This document shows, in pieces, positions 25,193 to 40,021 of a DNA stretch of 62,322 nt. Source of the DNA: an uncultured Bacteroidia bacterium (lineage in GTDB: Bacteria > Bacteroidota > Bacteroidia > Bacteroidales > UBA932). The notes beneath the pieces are model-generated. The model saw nothing but the letters and a program-made list of their open reading frames with translations. It did no database searches and was not told where the DNA came from. The first letter of the stretch is position 1. The number at the start of each line of letters is the position of its first letter. The stretch is from positions 1-62,322 of the forward strand of contig CACZDC010000015.1 of the NCBI GenBank assembly GCA_902779785.1, in the 5' to 3' direction. Both the position numbers and the translations under genes were made by a program.

Positions 25193-27067
25193 ATGTACGG
25201 ACTCCTGGACAAGATAAATACGCCGGACGATCTTCGGAAACTGCCTCGCAAAGCCCTGAAACAGCTCTGCGCCGAGCTTCGCGACTATATGGTCAAGTGC
25301 TGTGCGGACAACCCGGGCCATCTCGGGTCCAGCCTAGGCGCCGTGGAACTGATAGTCGCCCTCCATTATGTCTTCGACACTCCGAAGGATAAGATAGTCT
25401 TCGACGTGGGCCATCAGGCCTATGCCCATAAAATCCTGACAGGCCGCAAGGAGGCCTTCAGGAGAAACCGCAGCGCCGACGGGATCAGCGGTTTCCCTTC
25501 AAGGAGCGAGAGCCCGTATGACGCTTTCGGCGCCGGCCATTCTTCAACCTCCATTTCCGCCGCCCTCGGTTTCGCCGAAGCGGCCAGGCTGAACGGGAGC
25601 GGGGAGAGGGCTGTTGCCGTGATCGGAGACGGGGCGATGACCGGCGGGCTGGCCTGGGAAGGCCTTAACAATGCAGGGGCCTCATCGGCCGACATCCTTG
25701 TCATCCTTAACGACAATAACATCTCGATAGACAAGAACATAGGCGGTCTCCACGACTATCTCCTGAGAATCACCACCTCCCATACCTATAATAAGATGAA
25801 GGGGAAGATCTGGGAAAGTCTCGGAGAGGGAAAGTTCCGCGACTGGATCCAGAAGAAGGTCACTGGCACGAAATCCAGCATCGTCCGGAGCAGCGGCGGT
25901 GATATTTTCGAAGCGCTTGGATTCCGCTATTTCGGGCCGGTGGACGGGAATGACGTCAGGCAGATGGCCGATGTCCTGAACCGCCTTAAGGACCTGAAGG
26001 GCCCTCGTATTCTGCACGTTCTCACGCGCAAGGGCTTCGGCTACGCTCCGGCGGAGGCCGACCCTACGACCTGGCACGCCCCCGGCCGTTTCGACCCTGC
26101 TACCGGCGAGAGGCTGAAGTCGGTGTCATCGATTGACAGGTATCAGGACGTGTTCGGTCAGGTTCTTATGGATCTCGCGGAGAAGGATTCACGCGTGGTC
26201 GGAGTCACTCCGGCAATGGCTTCGGGTTGCGGGATGAGCAGGTTCGCCGACCGTTTCCCGGACAGATTTTTCGATGTGGGCATAGAAGAAGAGCACGCTG
26301 TGACTTTTTCGGCCGGACTGGCGGCGGGCGGCCTCAGGCCTTTCTGCAACATCTATTCGTCCTTTGCCCAGAGGGCCTATGACCAGATTATTCACGATGT
26401 CGCCCTGCAGAAACTGCCGGTCGTACTCTGTTTCGACAGGGCCGGTCTGGTAGGGGAGGACGGGGCCACTCACCAGGGCGCTTTCGACCTGGCCGCTTTC
26501 CGCAGCATTCCGGGGACGGTGATTGCCGCCCCTCGCAATGAGCTGGAACTCAAGAACTTGATGCACACCGCCCTGGCCGCGAAGGAAGGCCCGTTCATTA
26601 TAAGGTATCCGCGCGGTTACGGCGAAGGAGTGGACTGGCGCGGAGCCGAGCCGTCCGTTCTAAGTGTCGGAAAAGGGGAAAAGCTGACGGACGGCCGGAG
26701 GGTTGCGGTACTGGCTCTCGGACCCGTGGTGAACAGGGCCGTCGAGGCCGCCGCAAGGCACAAGGCGGACTATTGGGTGTCGCCGGCCGTCTACGATATG
26801 CGTTTCCTCAAGCCTCTGGACGAGTCCATACTCGAGGAGGTCGCGGGCTATGACGTGATCCTGACAATAGAGGACGCTTGCCTGAAAGGCGGTCTTTTCT
26901 CTGCGGTCAGCGAGTACTTCGCCGGGAAGAAAAACGCTCCTATTATCAAGGCCTTGGGCATTCCGGACCGCTTTATCGCACAGGATTCCCAGACCGGCCA
27001 GAGGAAGTCTTGCTGCCTGGATGCCGATTCGATTTATTCGATACTTTACGAAATGATGAAAAATTAG
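25193..27067 (+). CDS. dxs: 1-deoxy-D-xylulose-5-phosphate synthase
   Basis: 624 residues. It uses thiamine diphosphate to join pyruvate and glyceraldehyde 3-phosphate into DXP, the entry step of the MEP isoprenoid pathway, and DXP also feeds thiamine and pyridoxal synthesis. Motifs: GHLGSSLGAVEL near the N terminus, GAGHSSTSISAALG (~110), the ThDP-binding GDGAMTGG...N (~145-175), DGNDV at the domain joint and GEDGATHQGAFD (~420) of the pyrimidine domain. A transketolase C-terminal domain closes the chain. The start is ATG 25193; a TTG nine bases upstream overlaps the promoter box. It may supply isoprenoid units for the prenyl synthase 6 kb upstream. Confidence 0.97.
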   Translation: MYGLLDKINTPDDLRKLPRKALKQLCAELRDYMVKCCADNPGHLGSSLGAVELIVALHYVFDTPKDKIVFDVGHQAYAHKILTGRKEAFRRNRSADGISGFPSRSESPYDAFGAGHSSTSISAALGFAEAARLNGSGERAVAVIGDGAMTGGLAWEGLNNAGASSADILVILNDNNISIDKNIGGLHDYLLRITTSHTYNKMKGKIWESLGEGKFRDWIQKKVTGTKSSIVRSSGGDIFEALGFRYFGPVDGNDVRQMADVLNRLKDLKGPRILHVLTRKGFGYAPAEADPTTWHAPGRFDPATGERLKSVSSIDRYQDVFGQVLMDLAEKDSRVVGVTPAMASGCGMSRFADRFPDRFFDVGIEEEHAVTFSAGLAAGGLRPFCNIYSSFAQRAYDQIIHDVALQKLPVVLCFDRAGLVGEDGATHQGAFDLAAFRSIPGTVIAAPRNELELKNLMHTALAAKEGPFIIRYPRGYGEGVDWRGAEPSVLSVGKGEKLTDGRRVAVLALGPVVNRAVEAAARHKADYWVSPAVYDMRFLKPLDESILEEVAGYDVILTIEDACLKGGLFSAVSEYFAGKKNAPIIKALGIPDRFIAQDSQTGQRKSCCLDADSIYSILYEMMKN

Positions 27068-27075
27068 CAAATTAT

Positions 27076-27106
27076 TTTGCAGATTCAGTTTTTATTTATA
27101 CCTTTG
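27076..27106 (+). promoter_or_regulatory. Promoter of the tRNA-tuf cluster
   Basis: TTTG (27076-27079), a 19-base gap, then TACCTTTG (27099-27106) match the Bacteroidota consensus exactly and precede the first tRNA by 34 bases. Confidence 0.8.
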
Positions 27107-27140
27107 CAGTCCCTTTCAGCGATGAGGGAGTCAATGAGTT

Positions 27141-27214
27141 GCCGATATAGCTCAGTTGGCCAGAGCACGTGATTTGTAATCTCGGGGTCGTGGGTTCGAA
27201 TCCCTCTATCGGCT
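27141..27214 (+). tRNA. tRNA-Thr (anticodon TGT)
   Basis: Acceptor arms GCCGATA/TATCGGC, a D-loop with AGCTCAGTTGG, anticodon loop TTTGTAA and T-arm GGGTTCGAATCCC give a full cloverleaf. CCA is not encoded. First of four tRNAs upstream of tuf. Confidence 0.96.
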
Positions 27215-27248
27215 CGAAGGGGCTTTGAAAATACTGAAAAAAGCCAAT

Positions 27249-27329
27249 GGGAGGTTCGCATAGTGGCAATTGCGGCGGACTGTAAATCCGCTCCCTCAGG
27301 GTTCGGTGGTTCGAGTCCACCACCTCCCA
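27249..27329 (+). tRNA. tRNA-Tyr (anticodon GTA)
   Basis: 81 bases with a long variable arm (class II), acceptor GGGAGGT/ACCTCCC, anticodon loop CTGTAAA and T-arm GTGGTTCGAGTCCAC. CCA is not encoded. Confidence 0.95.
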
Positions 27330-27335
27330 CACAAA

Positions 27336-27408
27336 GCGGAAGTAGCTCAGTTGGTAGAGCATCAGCCTTCCAAGCTGAGGGTCGCGAGTTCGAACCTCGT
27401 TTTCCGCT
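27336..27408 (+). tRNA. tRNA-Gly (anticodon TCC)
   Basis: Acceptor GCGGAAG/TTTCCGC with one G-T pair, D-arm AGCTCAGTTGGTAGAGC, anticodon loop CTTCCAA and T-arm CGAGTTCGAACCTCG. CCA is not encoded. Confidence 0.96.
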
Positions 27409-27414
27409 CTGAAA

Positions 27415-27486
<72 letters not shown>

Positions 27487-27545
27487 CTTTTTTGGTGCAA
27501 ACCGAAATTATTTGAAATACAATTGTTTAAACAATATTTAAAATT

Positions 27546-28739
27546 ATGGCAAAAGAAACATTCCAGAGAACCAAACCGCACGTCAACATCGGTACTATCG
27601 GCCACGTTGACCACGGTAAGACCACCCTCACCGCCGCGATCACCAAGGTGCTTGCCGAGCGTGTTGCCGGTAACTCCGACAAGGTGAAGTCCTTCGACCA
27701 GATCGACAACGCCCCGGAAGAGAAAGAGCGTGGTATCACCATCAACACCGCTCACGTCGAGTACGAGACTGAGAAGCGCCACTATGCGCACGTCGACTGC
27801 CCTGGCCACGCTGACTATGTCAAGAATATGGTCACCGGTGCCGCGCAGATGGACGGAGCTATCCTCGTCGTCGCTGCGACCGACGGTCCGATGCCCCAGA
27901 CCCGTGAGCACATCCTGCTCGCCCGTCAGGTGAACGTCCCTAAGATCCTCGTTTTCATGAACAAGGTTGACCTCGTCGACGATGAGGAAATGCTCGACCT
28001 CGTTGAAATGGAAATCCGTGACCTCCTCGCATTCTACAAGTTTGATGAGGACTGCCCTATCATCCGCGGCTCCGCTCTCGGTGCTCTCAACGGTGAGAAG
28101 CAGTGGGAAGACAAGGTTATGGAACTTATGGATGCCGTCGATGAGTACATTCCGCTTCCGGAGCGTCTTGTTGACAAGGACTTCCTGATGCCTATCGAGG
28201 ACATCTTCTCCATCACTGGCCGTGGTACTGTCGTTACCGGTCGTATCGAGTCCGGTACCATCCACGTCAACGACCCTGTCGAACTCGTCGGCTTCGGCGA
28301 TGAGCCTCGTACCTCCGTCGTTACCGGTGTCGAGATGTTCCGCAAGCTCCTCCCTCAGGGTGAGGCTGGTGACAACGTCGGTCTCCTCCTCCGTGGTGTC
28401 GACAAGAAGGAAGTCAAGCGTGGTGAGGTCGTCGCAAAGCCGAAGTCCATCACACCGCACACCGAGTTCAAGGCTCAGATCTACGTTCTGAAGAAGGACG
28501 AAGGCGGCCGTCACACTCCGTTCCACAATCACTATCGTCCTCAGTTCTTCATCCGTACCCTGGATGTGACTGGCGAAATCACTCTCCCCGCTGGTGTCGA
28601 GATGGTTATGCCTGGCGATAACGTGGAAATCACCGTCAAGCTCATCACTCCGGTCGCTATGAACGAGGGTCTCCAGTTCGCTATCCGCGAAGGTGGCCGT
28701 ACCGTCGGTGCCGGTCAGGTGATCAAGGTTGTCGAATAA
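27546..28739 (+). CDS. tuf: Translation elongation factor Tu
   Basis: 397 residues. This GTPase delivers aminoacyl-tRNA to the ribosomal A site. The P-loop [10 protein letters not shown] is at ~19-28, the switch I Thr in ERGITIN at ~60, DCPGHADY at ~81-88 and NKVDLVDD at ~136-143; beta-barrel domains 2 and 3 end [10 protein letters not shown]. The length is near that of relatives. It follows four tRNA genes closely and precedes tRNA-Trp, the usual Bacteroidota order. A 14-bp palindrome ATTGTTTAAACAAT (27522-27535) lies in the AT-rich leader. Confidence 0.98.
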   Translation: MAKETFQRTKPHVNIGTIGHVDHGKTTLTAAITKVLAERVAGNSDKVKSFDQIDNAPEEKERGITINTAHVEYETEKRHYAHVDCPGHADYVKNMVTGAAQMDGAILVVAATDGPMPQTREHILLARQVNVPKILVFMNKVDLVDDEEMLDLVEMEIRDLLAFYKFDEDCPIIRGSALGALNGEKQWEDKVMELMDAVDEYIPLPERLVDKDFLMPIEDIFSITGRGTVVTGRIESGTIHVNDPVELVGFGDEPRTSVVTGVEMFRKLLPQGEAGDNVGLLLRGVDKKEVKRGEVVAKPKSITPHTEFKAQIYVLKKDEGGRHTPFHNHYRPQFFIRTLDVTGEITLPAGVEMVMPGDNVEITVKLITPVAMNEGLQFAIREGGRTVGAGQVIKVVE

Positions 28740-28761
28740 TTCATCGGCAAGAGTTTCGATC

Positions 28762-28789
28762 AGTGAGGGCGCAGACGTGTGCCCTCACT
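28762..28789 (+). terminator. Hairpin after tuf
   Basis: AGTGAGGGC (28762-28770) and GCCCTCACT (28781-28789) form a 9-bp stem with a ten-base loop. Only a short TT follows, so it may be a weak terminator, an attenuator or an mRNA-processing site before tRNA-Trp. Confidence 0.6.
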
Positions 28790-28794
28790 TTAAC

Positions 28795-28865
28795 AGGGGA
28801 ATAGAACAAGGGTAGTTCAGCGGTCTCCAAAACCGTCGATGTGGGTTCGAATCCTGCTTCCCCTG
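28795..28865 (+). tRNA. tRNA-Trp (anticodon CCA)
   Basis: Acceptor AGGGGAA/TTCCCCT, D-arm region GGTAGTTCAGCGG, anticodon loop CTCCAAA and T-arm TGGGTTCGAATCCTG. It is located between tuf and secE as in other Bacteroidota. Confidence 0.95.
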
Positions 28866-28891
28866 CAAATATCAAAGGTTACGATTTGGTA

Positions 28892-29080
28892 ATGAGAAAG
28901 TTTTTCAACTACCTTAAGGAGTCCTATACGGAACTCACCAAGAAGGTCACCTGGCCGACTTGGGACAAGCTGCAGAATTCTGCGCTGCTGGTCCTCGGCG
29001 CCACGCTGATCCTTTCCCTGGTGGTTTTCATAATGGACTTTGCTTTCCAGCATCTGATGGAGTTTGTCTACGCACTGTAA
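28892..29080 (+). CDS. secE: Preprotein translocase subunit SecE
   Basis: 62 residues, the short single-helix form of SecE. The amphipathic N-terminal motif ESYTELTKKVTWPTWDKL is conserved, and one transmembrane helix (ALLVLGATLILSLVVFIM) follows. SecE stabilises SecY in the SecYEG channel of the inner membrane. The start is ATG 28892, set by the family N terminus; upstream in-frame codons fall in tRNA-Trp. It lies 16 bases before nusG. Confidence 0.95.
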   Translation: MRKFFNYLKESYTELTKKVTWPTWDKLQNSALLVLGATLILSLVVFIMDFAFQHLMEFVYAL

Positions 29081-29096
29081 CTGATTGAATCCAACT

Positions 29097-29660
29097 ATGG
29101 CTGAAAAAAAATGGTACGTACTGCGTGCCGCGGGAACCAAAGAGAAAAAGGCCGCTGAATATCTTAGGAAGGAAATTGAGAGACACACCGATCTGCAGGC
29201 AATTGTGGATCAGGTGCTCGTTCCTGTAAAGAAGGAAATCGTCACGAAGAACGGGAAACGCAAAGAAGTCGAAAGGCTGCTTTACCCGGGCTATGTGCTG
29301 ATTCACGCGGAACTCAATGGTGACCTCGAGTACGTTATCCGGAACGGTATCCCCGGTATGGCCGGCTTCCTGACTGAGAAGTCGGGTAACAGCCAGACCG
29401 AGCGCGTGCCCGTTCCCATCCGTGACGATGAAGCCCAGCGCATCCTCGGCATCCAGGACGAAAACGCTACCAGCGCAGCCGAGACGGAAGTCAATTTCTC
29501 CGTCGGAGAGGCTGTCAAGATTACTGACGGTCCTTTCAGCGGATTCGGTGGCATCGTAGAGGAAATCCTTGAAGAGAGAAGCAAACTCAAGGTTGTCGTA
29601 GTGATTTTCGGGAGAAAGACTCTCCTCGAACTCAGCTTTGCACAAGTAACTAAAGAATAA
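29097..29660 (+). CDS. nusG: Transcription termination/antitermination protein NusG
   Basis: 187 residues. NusG binds RNA polymerase through its N-terminal NGN domain and links it to Rho or ribosomal protein S10 through its KOW domain. The start MAEKKWYVLRAAGTKEKKAA is typical of the NGN fold, and the RLLYPGYVLI strand follows. The KOW motif is VKITDGPFSGFGGIVEEI near residue 140. The linker between the domains (~residues 100-130) is longer than in E. coli, as usual in Bacteroidota. ATG 29097 is preferred to the TTG upstream. It is the second gene of the secE-nusG-L11-L1-L10-L12 cluster. Confidence 0.96.
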   Translation: MAEKKWYVLRAAGTKEKKAAEYLRKEIERHTDLQAIVDQVLVPVKKEIVTKNGKRKEVERLLYPGYVLIHAELNGDLEYVIRNGIPGMAGFLTEKSGNSQTERVPVPIRDDEAQRILGIQDENATSAAETEVNFSVGEAVKITDGPFSGFGGIVEEILEERSKLKVVVVIFGRKTLLELSFAQVTKE

Positions 29661-29669
29661 TCATTAACA

Positions 29670-30113
29670 ATGGCAAAAGAAGTAACCGGATTCATCAAGC
29701 TCCAGATTAAAGGTGGAGCTGCTAATCCTGCACCTCCAGTAGGACCGGCGCTCGGTTCCAAAGGCCTCAATATCATGGATTTCTGCAAGCAGTTCAATGC
29801 TCGCACCCAGGATCAGGCCGGTAAGGTTCTCCCCGTCGTCATCACTGTCTTCAGTGACAAGTCCTTCTCTTTCGAGGTAAAACAGCCGCCGGTGGCCGTG
29901 TCCCTCAAGGAAGCCGCGAAGGTCTCCAAAGGTTCCGGTGAACCGAACCGTAAGAAAGTGGCTACCGTCACCTGGGATCAGGTGAAGGAGATTGCCCAGT
30001 CCAAGATGCCTGACCTGAATGCGTTCACGCTCGCTTCCGCTATGAAGATGGTAGCCGGCACCGCTCGCAGTATGGGTATCCGCGTCGAAGGCGAATTTCC
30101 TGAGAACATTTAA
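29670..30113 (+). CDS. rplK: 50S ribosomal protein L11
   Basis: 147 residues. L11 forms the GTPase-associated centre with 23S rRNA and L10-L12. The N-terminal domain signature [21 protein letters not shown] and the C-terminal RNA-binding motif AGTARSMGI are complete. It lies nine bases after nusG and 14 before rplA. Confidence 0.98.
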   Translation: MAKEVTGFIKLQIKGGAANPAPPVGPALGSKGLNIMDFCKQFNARTQDQAGKVLPVVITVFSDKSFSFEVKQPPVAVSLKEAAKVSKGSGEPNRKKVATVTWDQVKEIAQSKMPDLNAFTLASAMKMVAGTARSMGIRVEGEFPENI

Positions 30114-30127
30114 TTTACGCGTGTCTT

Positions 30128-30826
30128 ATGAGCAAGTTGACTAAAAACCAGAAAGCTGTTCTTGCCAAGTATGACAAGAGCCAGGTATACTCCCTCAATG
30201 AGGCATGCGCCCTTCTGAAGGAAATCAGCTATACCAAGTTCGACGCTTCCGTCGAGGTTACCACTAACCTTGGTGTGGACCCGCGCAAGGCCAACCAGAT
30301 GATCCGTGGCGTTGTCACCCTTCCTGCCGGAACCGGTAAGGTCACCCGCGTCCTGGTGCTCTGCACCCCGGACAAGGAGACCGAGGCCAAGGAAGCCGGA
30401 GCCGACTATGTCGGTCTGGATGACTATATCCAGAAGATCAAGGAAGGCTGGACCGATGTGGACGTCATCATCTGCACCCCTTCCGTAATGGCCAAGGTCG
30501 GTCAGATCGGCCGTATCCTCGGTCCCCGCGGCCTGATGCCGAACCCCAAGACCGGCACTGTTACGATGGATATCGCTACGGCCGTCAAGGACGTCAAGGG
30601 TGGTAAGATTGATTTCAAGGTCGACAAGACCGGTATCATCCACGCCGCCATCGGCAAGGTTTCCTTCACCCCCAACCAGATCGCCGAGAATGCCCGTGCA
30701 TTCGTGAGCGCTGTCCTGAAGCTGAAACCTCAGACACTGAAGGGTACTTATCTCAAGAGCGTCACCCTCTGCACGACTATGTCTCCTGCAGTCAAGGTCG
30801 ACATCAAGGGATTCACCGCTGAATAA
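30128..30826 (+). CDS. rplA: 50S ribosomal protein L1
   Basis: 232 residues. L1 forms the mobile stalk next to the E site and in many bacteria represses its own operon by binding the mRNA. Motifs seen: [37 protein letters not shown] and [19 protein letters not shown]. The length is that of the family. I did not identify a clear L1-binding leader in the mRNA. Confidence 0.98.
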   Translation: MSKLTKNQKAVLAKYDKSQVYSLNEACALLKEISYTKFDASVEVTTNLGVDPRKANQMIRGVVTLPAGTGKVTRVLVLCTPDKETEAKEAGADYVGLDDYIQKIKEGWTDVDVIICTPSVMAKVGQIGRILGPRGLMPNPKTGTVTMDIATAVKDVKGGKIDFKVDKTGIIHAAIGKVSFTPNQIAENARAFVSAVLKLKPQTLKGTYLKSVTLCTTMSPAVKVDIKGFTAE

Positions 30827-30843
30827 TCAAGGAGGGAAGTGAT

Positions 30844-31371
30844 ATGAAAAAGGAAATGAAACAGCAGGTCATCGAGGCCATCAAGGCCAACATCGCCCAG
30901 TACCCCAACTTCTACATCACCGACATCGCCGGCCTGAATGCCGAGCAGACCGCTACCCTGCGTCGCGACTGCTTCAACGAAGGCATCAAGCTGACCGTCG
31001 TGAAGAACACCCTCTTCCACAAGGTCATCAAGGACAGCGGCAACGCTGAGATGGACCTTTTGAGCGCAACTCTCGAAGGCAATACCGCCATTATGTACAC
31101 TGAGGCTCCCGCAAATCCTGCGAAGCTCATCAAGAAGTACCAGAAGGCCGGCAGCGAGAAACCCGCTCTCAAGGGAGCCTATGTGCAGGAGTGCGCCTTT
31201 GTAGGTGCTGACAAACTCGAAGCTCTCATCAACATCAAGTCCCGTGAGGAACTCATCGGTGAAATCGTTGGTATGCTCAACGCCCCGATCCAGAACGTTC
31301 TCTCCGCCCTCCAGGGTGCAGGCCAGAAGATCGTTGGTGTACTCGAGACACTTGAAGAAAAGAAAAACTAA
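30844..31371 (+). CDS. rplJ: 50S ribosomal protein L10
   Basis: 175 residues. L10 is the base of the L12 stalk. The N terminus EMKQQVIEAIKANIAQYPN and LRRDCFNEGIKLTVVKNTL carry the rRNA-binding surface, and the C-terminal helix carries the L12 dimer sites. It starts 17 bases after rplA. Confidence 0.97.
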   Translation: MKKEMKQQVIEAIKANIAQYPNFYITDIAGLNAEQTATLRRDCFNEGIKLTVVKNTLFHKVIKDSGNAEMDLLSATLEGNTAIMYTEAPANPAKLIKKYQKAGSEKPALKGAYVQECAFVGADKLEALINIKSREELIGEIVGMLNAPIQNVLSALQGAGQKIVGVLETLEEKKN

Positions 31372-31398
31372 TAATAACAATTTAAAAATCAAACAATT

Positions 31399-31773
31399 AT
31401 GGCAGACGTTAAAGTTCTCGCAGAAGAGTTGGTCAACCTTACTGTGAAAGATGTCCAGGAACTCGCTAAGATCCTGAAGGAAGAATATGGTATCGAGCCC
31501 GCCGCTGCAGCAGTTGCAGTCGCCGCTCCCGCCGCAGCTGAGGCTGCCGGTCCGGCTGAGCAGACCGAGTTCGATGTTATCCTCACCAGCGCTGGCCAGG
31601 CTAAGCTCCAGGTCATCAAGGCTGTTAAGGAGAGCGCGGGTCTTGGCCTCAAAGAGGCGAAGGAACTCGTCGACAAAGCCCCTGTCGCTGTCAAGGAGAA
31701 AGTCTCCAAGGCTGAGGCTGAGGCTCTCAAGGCTGCCCTCGAGGAAGCCGGTGCGGAAGTTGAGCTTAAATAG
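31399..31773 (+). CDS. rplL: 50S ribosomal protein L7/L12
   Basis: 124 residues. Present as several copies on the stalk, it recruits translation factors. The N-terminal dimerisation helices, the Ala/Pro-rich flexible hinge (about residues 36-52) and the C-terminal domain with [20 protein letters not shown] are all visible. It is followed by an intrinsic terminator-like hairpin before rpoB. Confidence 0.98.
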   Translation: MADVKVLAEELVNLTVKDVQELAKILKEEYGIEPAAAAVAVAAPAAAEAAGPAEQTEFDVILTSAGQAKLQVIKAVKESAGLGLKEAKELVDKAPVAVKEKVSKAEAEALKAALEEAGAEVELK

Positions 31774-31806
31774 CTCCGCCCGCTCCCTGGAAAGGGAACA
31801 AAATCA

Positions 31807-31841
31807 GGTTTAGAGCCACCAATAGGCTCTAAACCTTTTTT
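31807..31841 (+). terminator. Intrinsic terminator/attenuator between rplL and rpoB
   Basis: GGTTTAGAGCC (31807-31817) pairs with GGCTCTAAACC (31825-31835) across a seven-base loop and is followed by six T. A partial terminator at this point is the classical way to lower rpoBC expression relative to the ribosomal genes. Confidence 0.85.
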
Positions 31842-31877
31842 CCGTCTTTATTTTTTCTTCAAAGCGAAGGCAGAAAC

Positions 31878-34800
31878 ATGTCAAATACGACTTACACAAA
31901 GCGAGTCAATTTCGCAACATCAAAAATCCTGGAATACCCTGACCTTCTGGAGGTTCAGCTGAAGTCTTTCCGTGACTTCTTCCAGCTGGAGACTACTCCG
32001 GACAGCCGCAAGGGAGAAGGTCTGTACAAGGTTTTTCAGGAAATTTTTCCGATCGAGGACACCAGAAACAGCTATAGACTCGATTTTATAGACTATTTCA
32101 TCGACCCTCCCCAGTACTCGATCGAAGAATGCCTTGAGCGCGGGCTTACCTACAATGTCCCTCTGAAGGCAAAACTTCGCCTTGAGTGTACCGATAAGGA
32201 TCACGAGGATTTCGAGATAAAGGTCCAGGACGTTTTTCTCGGGAACATCCCTTATATGACCCCTGCCGGTACGTTCATCATAAACGGTTCGGAACGGATC
32301 ATCGTTTCCCAGCTGCACCGCTCTCCGGGCGTTTTCTTCGACCAGAGCTCGCACGCTAACGGAACCAAGCTTTATTCCGCCCGTATCATCCCCTTCAAGG
32401 GGTCCTGGATCGAGTTTGCTACAGACATCAACAATGTTATGTATGCCTACATCGACCGGAAAAAGAAACTTCCCGTCACCACTCTGCTGAGGGCTATCGG
32501 TTACAATTCCGACAAGGACATCATCGATATCTTCGGCCTTGCCGATGAGGTTGAGGCCACTCCCGAGGTTCTGAAGGAGAACGAAGGCCGCCGTCTGGCC
32601 GCCAAGGTCCTGAAGACCTGGCTCGAGGACTTCGAGGACGACGATACCGGCGAAATCATCCCCGTGGAACGCACGGTCGCCATTGTCGAACGCGGAGAAA
32701 TCCTCAATGAGGACACCATCGAGAAGATCGTCGACACCGGAGTCCAGACCGTACTTCTGCAGAAGGATGAGACGAACTCCTCCGAGTACGCCATTATCTA
32801 CAACACCCTTCAGAAGGATCCGACCAATACTGAGGCGCAGGCTATCACTTACATCTATAAGCAGCTTCGCAACAGTGAACCGCCGGATGAGGCTACCGCA
32901 CGCGACGTCATCGACAAGCTCTTCTTCTCGGAGAAGCGTTATGACCTCGGCAGTGTGGGCCGTTACCGTCTGAACAACAAGCTTGGAATGGCGATCGACC
33001 CTTCGGTCAGGGTTCTCACCAAGACCGACATCATCGAGATCATCAAGTATCTCATCCAGCTGATTAATTCCCGTGCCACCGTGGACGACATCGATCATCT
33101 GTCGAACCGTCGCGTCCGCACCGTGGGCGAGCAGCTGGCCAATCAGTTCAGCGTGGGCCTCAGCCGTATGGCCCGCACTATCCGTGAGAGGATGAATGTC
33201 CGCGACAGCGAGCAGTTCTCCCCGACCGAGCTTATCAACGCCAAGACCCTGTCTTCCGTGATCAACTCCTTCTTCGGGACGAGCCAGCTTTCCCAGTTTA
33301 TGGACCAGACCAATCCTCTTGCCGAGATTACTCACAAGCGCCGTCTGAGCGCCCTCGGCCCGGGAGGTCTGAGCCGTGACCGCGCCGGCTTCGAGGTGCG
33401 TGACGTCCACTACACTCACTATGGCCGTCTCTGCCCTATCGAGTCGCCGGAAGGCCCGAATATCGGTCTGATTTCTTCACTCTGCGTCTATGCCCGCATC
33501 AACGACCTCGGTTTCATCGAGACTCCTTACCGCGAGGTAAAGGATGGAAAGGTGGATCTGAGCGACAGCGGATGGAAGTATATGAGCGCAGAGGAAGAGG
33601 GCGAAAAGCTTGTTTCCCTCGCCAAGGTCAATATGGACGAAGACGGTACTCTCCTCGACGAGAGGATCCAGTGCCGCCTCGAGGCCGACTTCCCGCTCGT
33701 GGGCAAGGATGAGGTCAACTATATGGACGTTGCGCCGAACCAGATGGCTTCCGTCGCGGCATCCCTGATTCCTTTCCTCGAGCACGACGATGCGCACCGT
33801 GCCCTGATGGGCGCGAATATGATGCGCCAGGCCGTTCCTCTGCTTTCTCCGGAGTCTCCTGTAGTGGGTACCGGACTGGAGGAAAGGGTCTGCATCGATT
33901 CCCGCACCCAGATCATCGCGGAGCGCAACGGTACCGTCACTTATGTGGATGCCAATGAGATCCACGTCCGTTACGAGCGCACCGAAGAAGAGAAGTTCGT
34001 CAGTTTCTCTCCGGATGAGACTGTCTACAAACTTCCCATCTGCCGCCGTACCAACCAGAACACGACGATCACCCTCAAGCCGCTCGTCCGCAAGGGCGAC
34101 AGCGTCCGCAAGGGCCAGATCCTCACCGAGGGTTATGCCACCCAGGGCGGAGAACTTGCCCTCGGCCGCAACCTGATGGTCGCGTTTATGCCTTGGAAGG
34201 GTTACAACTACGAGGACGCCATCGTCCTCAGCGAGGAGATGGTCAAGTGGGATGTCCTCACTTCCATCCACGTCGAGGAGTTCCTGACCGAGGTTCGCGA
34301 GACAAAGCGCGGTATGGAAGAGCTGACTTCCGACATTCCGAATGTCAGTGACGAAGCTACCAAGGATCTCGACAAGGACGGCATCATCCGCATCGGCGCC
34401 CACATCGAGCCCGGCGACATTATGGTCGGTAAGATCACCCCTAAGGGCGAGAGCGATCCTTCTCCGGAAGAGAAACTCCTCAAGGCCATCTTCGGTGACA
34501 AGGCCGGTGATGTCAAGGACGCCTCCCTGAAGGCCAATCCTTCACTGAGCGGCACCGTCATCAAGACTGCCCTCTACACCAAGGTCGCGAAGGAAAGCGG
34601 CCGCAAGGGTGCCAAGTCGGACCAGAAGGCCCGCCTGGAGTCTATGCAGGCTGATTTCGACCGCGCTGCCGAGAAACTCCGCGCAGGCTTTATCGAGAAA
34701 CTCTGGTCGCTTGTCCAGGGTAAGAAGAGTGCCGGCGTGAACGATCTCTATGGCGTGGAAGTCTTCCCGAAAGGCAAGGAGTTCACTCTCCAGGGCCTGA

Positions 34801-35696
34801 AGGATGTCGACTACCAGACCATTTCTACCGCCAAGTGGGTGAACGACGCCAAGACCGCCGCCCTCGTGCGCGAGCTTATCGCCGGATACTGCATCACCAG
34901 CAAGGAGGCCGAGGCCAGGTCCAAACGCCAGATTGACAAGGTGAAGGTCGGTGACGAACTCCCGAACGGAGTGATGCAGGTCGCCAAGGTCTATGTCGCC
35001 AAGAAGCGCAAGATCACTGTCGGTGACAAGATGGCCGGACGTCACGGAAACAAGGGTATCGTGGCCAAGATCGTCCGTCAGGAGGATATGCCGTTCCTTG
35101 AGGACGGTACTCCCGTGGACATCGTCCTGAACCCTCTGGGCGTGCCTTCCCGTATGAACCTCGGTCAGATTTACGAGACGGTCCTCGGTTGGGCCGGACG
35201 TGAACTCGGCCTGAAGTTCGCCACTCCGATTTTCGACGGTGCCACCATCGACGAGATCTGTTCCTACACTGACAAGGCCGGTGTGCCGAGATTCGGCTGC
35301 ACGCGTCTCCGTGACGGCGGAACCGGTGACTGGTTCGACCAGAGCGCTACCGTGGGTGTCATCTATATGATCAAGCTCGGCCATATGGTCGACGACAAGA
35401 TGCACGCCCGTTCCATCGGACCTTACTCCCTTATCACCCAGCAGCCGCTCGGAGGTAAGGCTCAGTTCGGCGGACAGCGTTTCGGAGAAATGGAAGTCTG
35501 GGCCCTCGAGGCTTTCGGTGCGGCCAATACGCTGCAGGAGATTCTCACCGTCAAGTCCGACGATGTCAATGGTCGCAGCAAGACCTACGAAGCCATCGTC
35601 AAGGGCGATCCTATGCCTCAGCCCGGTATTCCGGAGTCCCTGAACGTGCTCCTGCACGAACTCAGAGGCCTCGGTCTCAAGGTTACTTTGGATTAA
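31878..35696 (+). CDS. rpoB: DNA-directed RNA polymerase subunit beta
   Basis: 1272 residues. RpoB forms one pincer of RNA polymerase and much of the active-site wall. The rifampicin region is intact ([18 protein letters not shown] at about 465, then [20 protein letters not shown]) and shows no obvious resistance change by eye. The C-terminal part contains [15 protein letters not shown] (about 1050), part of the active-site channel. The size and insertions are typical of Bacteroidota RpoB. It starts 36 bases after a terminator-like hairpin and is followed 28 bases later by rpoC. Confidence 0.98.
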   Translation: MSNTTYTKRVNFATSKILEYPDLLEVQLKSFRDFFQLETTPDSRKGEGLYKVFQEIFPIEDTRNSYRLDFIDYFIDPPQYSIEECLERGLTYNVPLKAKLRLECTDKDHEDFEIKVQDVFLGNIPYMTPAGTFIINGSERIIVSQLHRSPGVFFDQSSHANGTKLYSARIIPFKGSWIEFATDINNVMYAYIDRKKKLPVTTLLRAIGYNSDKDIIDIFGLADEVEATPEVLKENEGRRLAAKVLKTWLEDFEDDDTGEIIPVERTVAIVERGEILNEDTIEKIVDTGVQTVLLQKDETNSSEYAIIYNTLQKDPTNTEAQAITYIYKQLRNSEPPDEATARDVIDKLFFSEKRYDLGSVGRYRLNNKLGMAIDPSVRVLTKTDIIEIIKYLIQLINSRATVDDIDHLSNRRVRTVGEQLANQFSVGLSRMARTIRERMNVRDSEQFSPTELINAKTLSSVINSFFGTSQLSQFMDQTNPLAEITHKRRLSALGPGGLSRDRAGFEVRDVHYTHYGRLCPIESPEGPNIGLISSLCVYARINDLGFIETPYREVKDGKVDLSDSGWKYMSAEEEGEKLVSLAKVNMDEDGTLLDERIQCRLEADFPLVGKDEVNYMDVAPNQMASVAASLIPFLEHDDAHRALMGANMMRQAVPLLSPESPVVGTGLEERVCIDSRTQIIAERNGTVTYVDANEIHVRYERTEEEKFVSFSPDETVYKLPICRRTNQNTTITLKPLVRKGDSVRKGQILTEGYATQGGELALGRNLMVAFMPWKGYNYEDAIVLSEEMVKWDVLTSIHVEEFLTEVRETKRGMEELTSDIPNVSDEATKDLDKDGIIRIGAHIEPGDIMVGKITPKGESDPSPEEKLLKAIFGDKAGDVKDASLKANPSLSGTVIKTALYTKVAKESGRKGAKSDQKARLESMQADFDRAAEKLRAGFIEKLWSLVQGKKSAGVNDLYGVEVFPKGKEFTLQGLKDVDYQTISTAKWVNDAKTAALVRELIAGYCITSKEAEARSKRQIDKVKVGDELPNGVMQVAKVYVAKKRKITVGDKMAGRHGNKGIVAKIVRQEDMPFLEDGTPVDIVLNPLGVPSRMNLGQIYETVLGWAGRELGLKFATPIFDGATIDEICSYTDKAGVPRFGCTRLRDGGTGDWFDQSATVGVIYMIKLGHMVDDKMHARSIGPYSLITQQPLGGKAQFGGQRFGEMEVWALEAFGAANTLQEILTVKSDDVNGRSKTYEAIVKGDPMPQPGIPESLNVLLHELRGLGLKVTLD

Positions 35697-35724
35697 TATG
35701 GACCTCTTAAAATGATAAAGCATT

Positions 35725-40008
<4,284 letters not shown>

Positions 40009-40021
40009 TCTTATTTGAATT

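Noticed and set aside
30113-30128. L1-binding autoregulatory leader before rplK or rplA
   Set aside because: I could not find a convincing L1-target-like stem in the short gaps.
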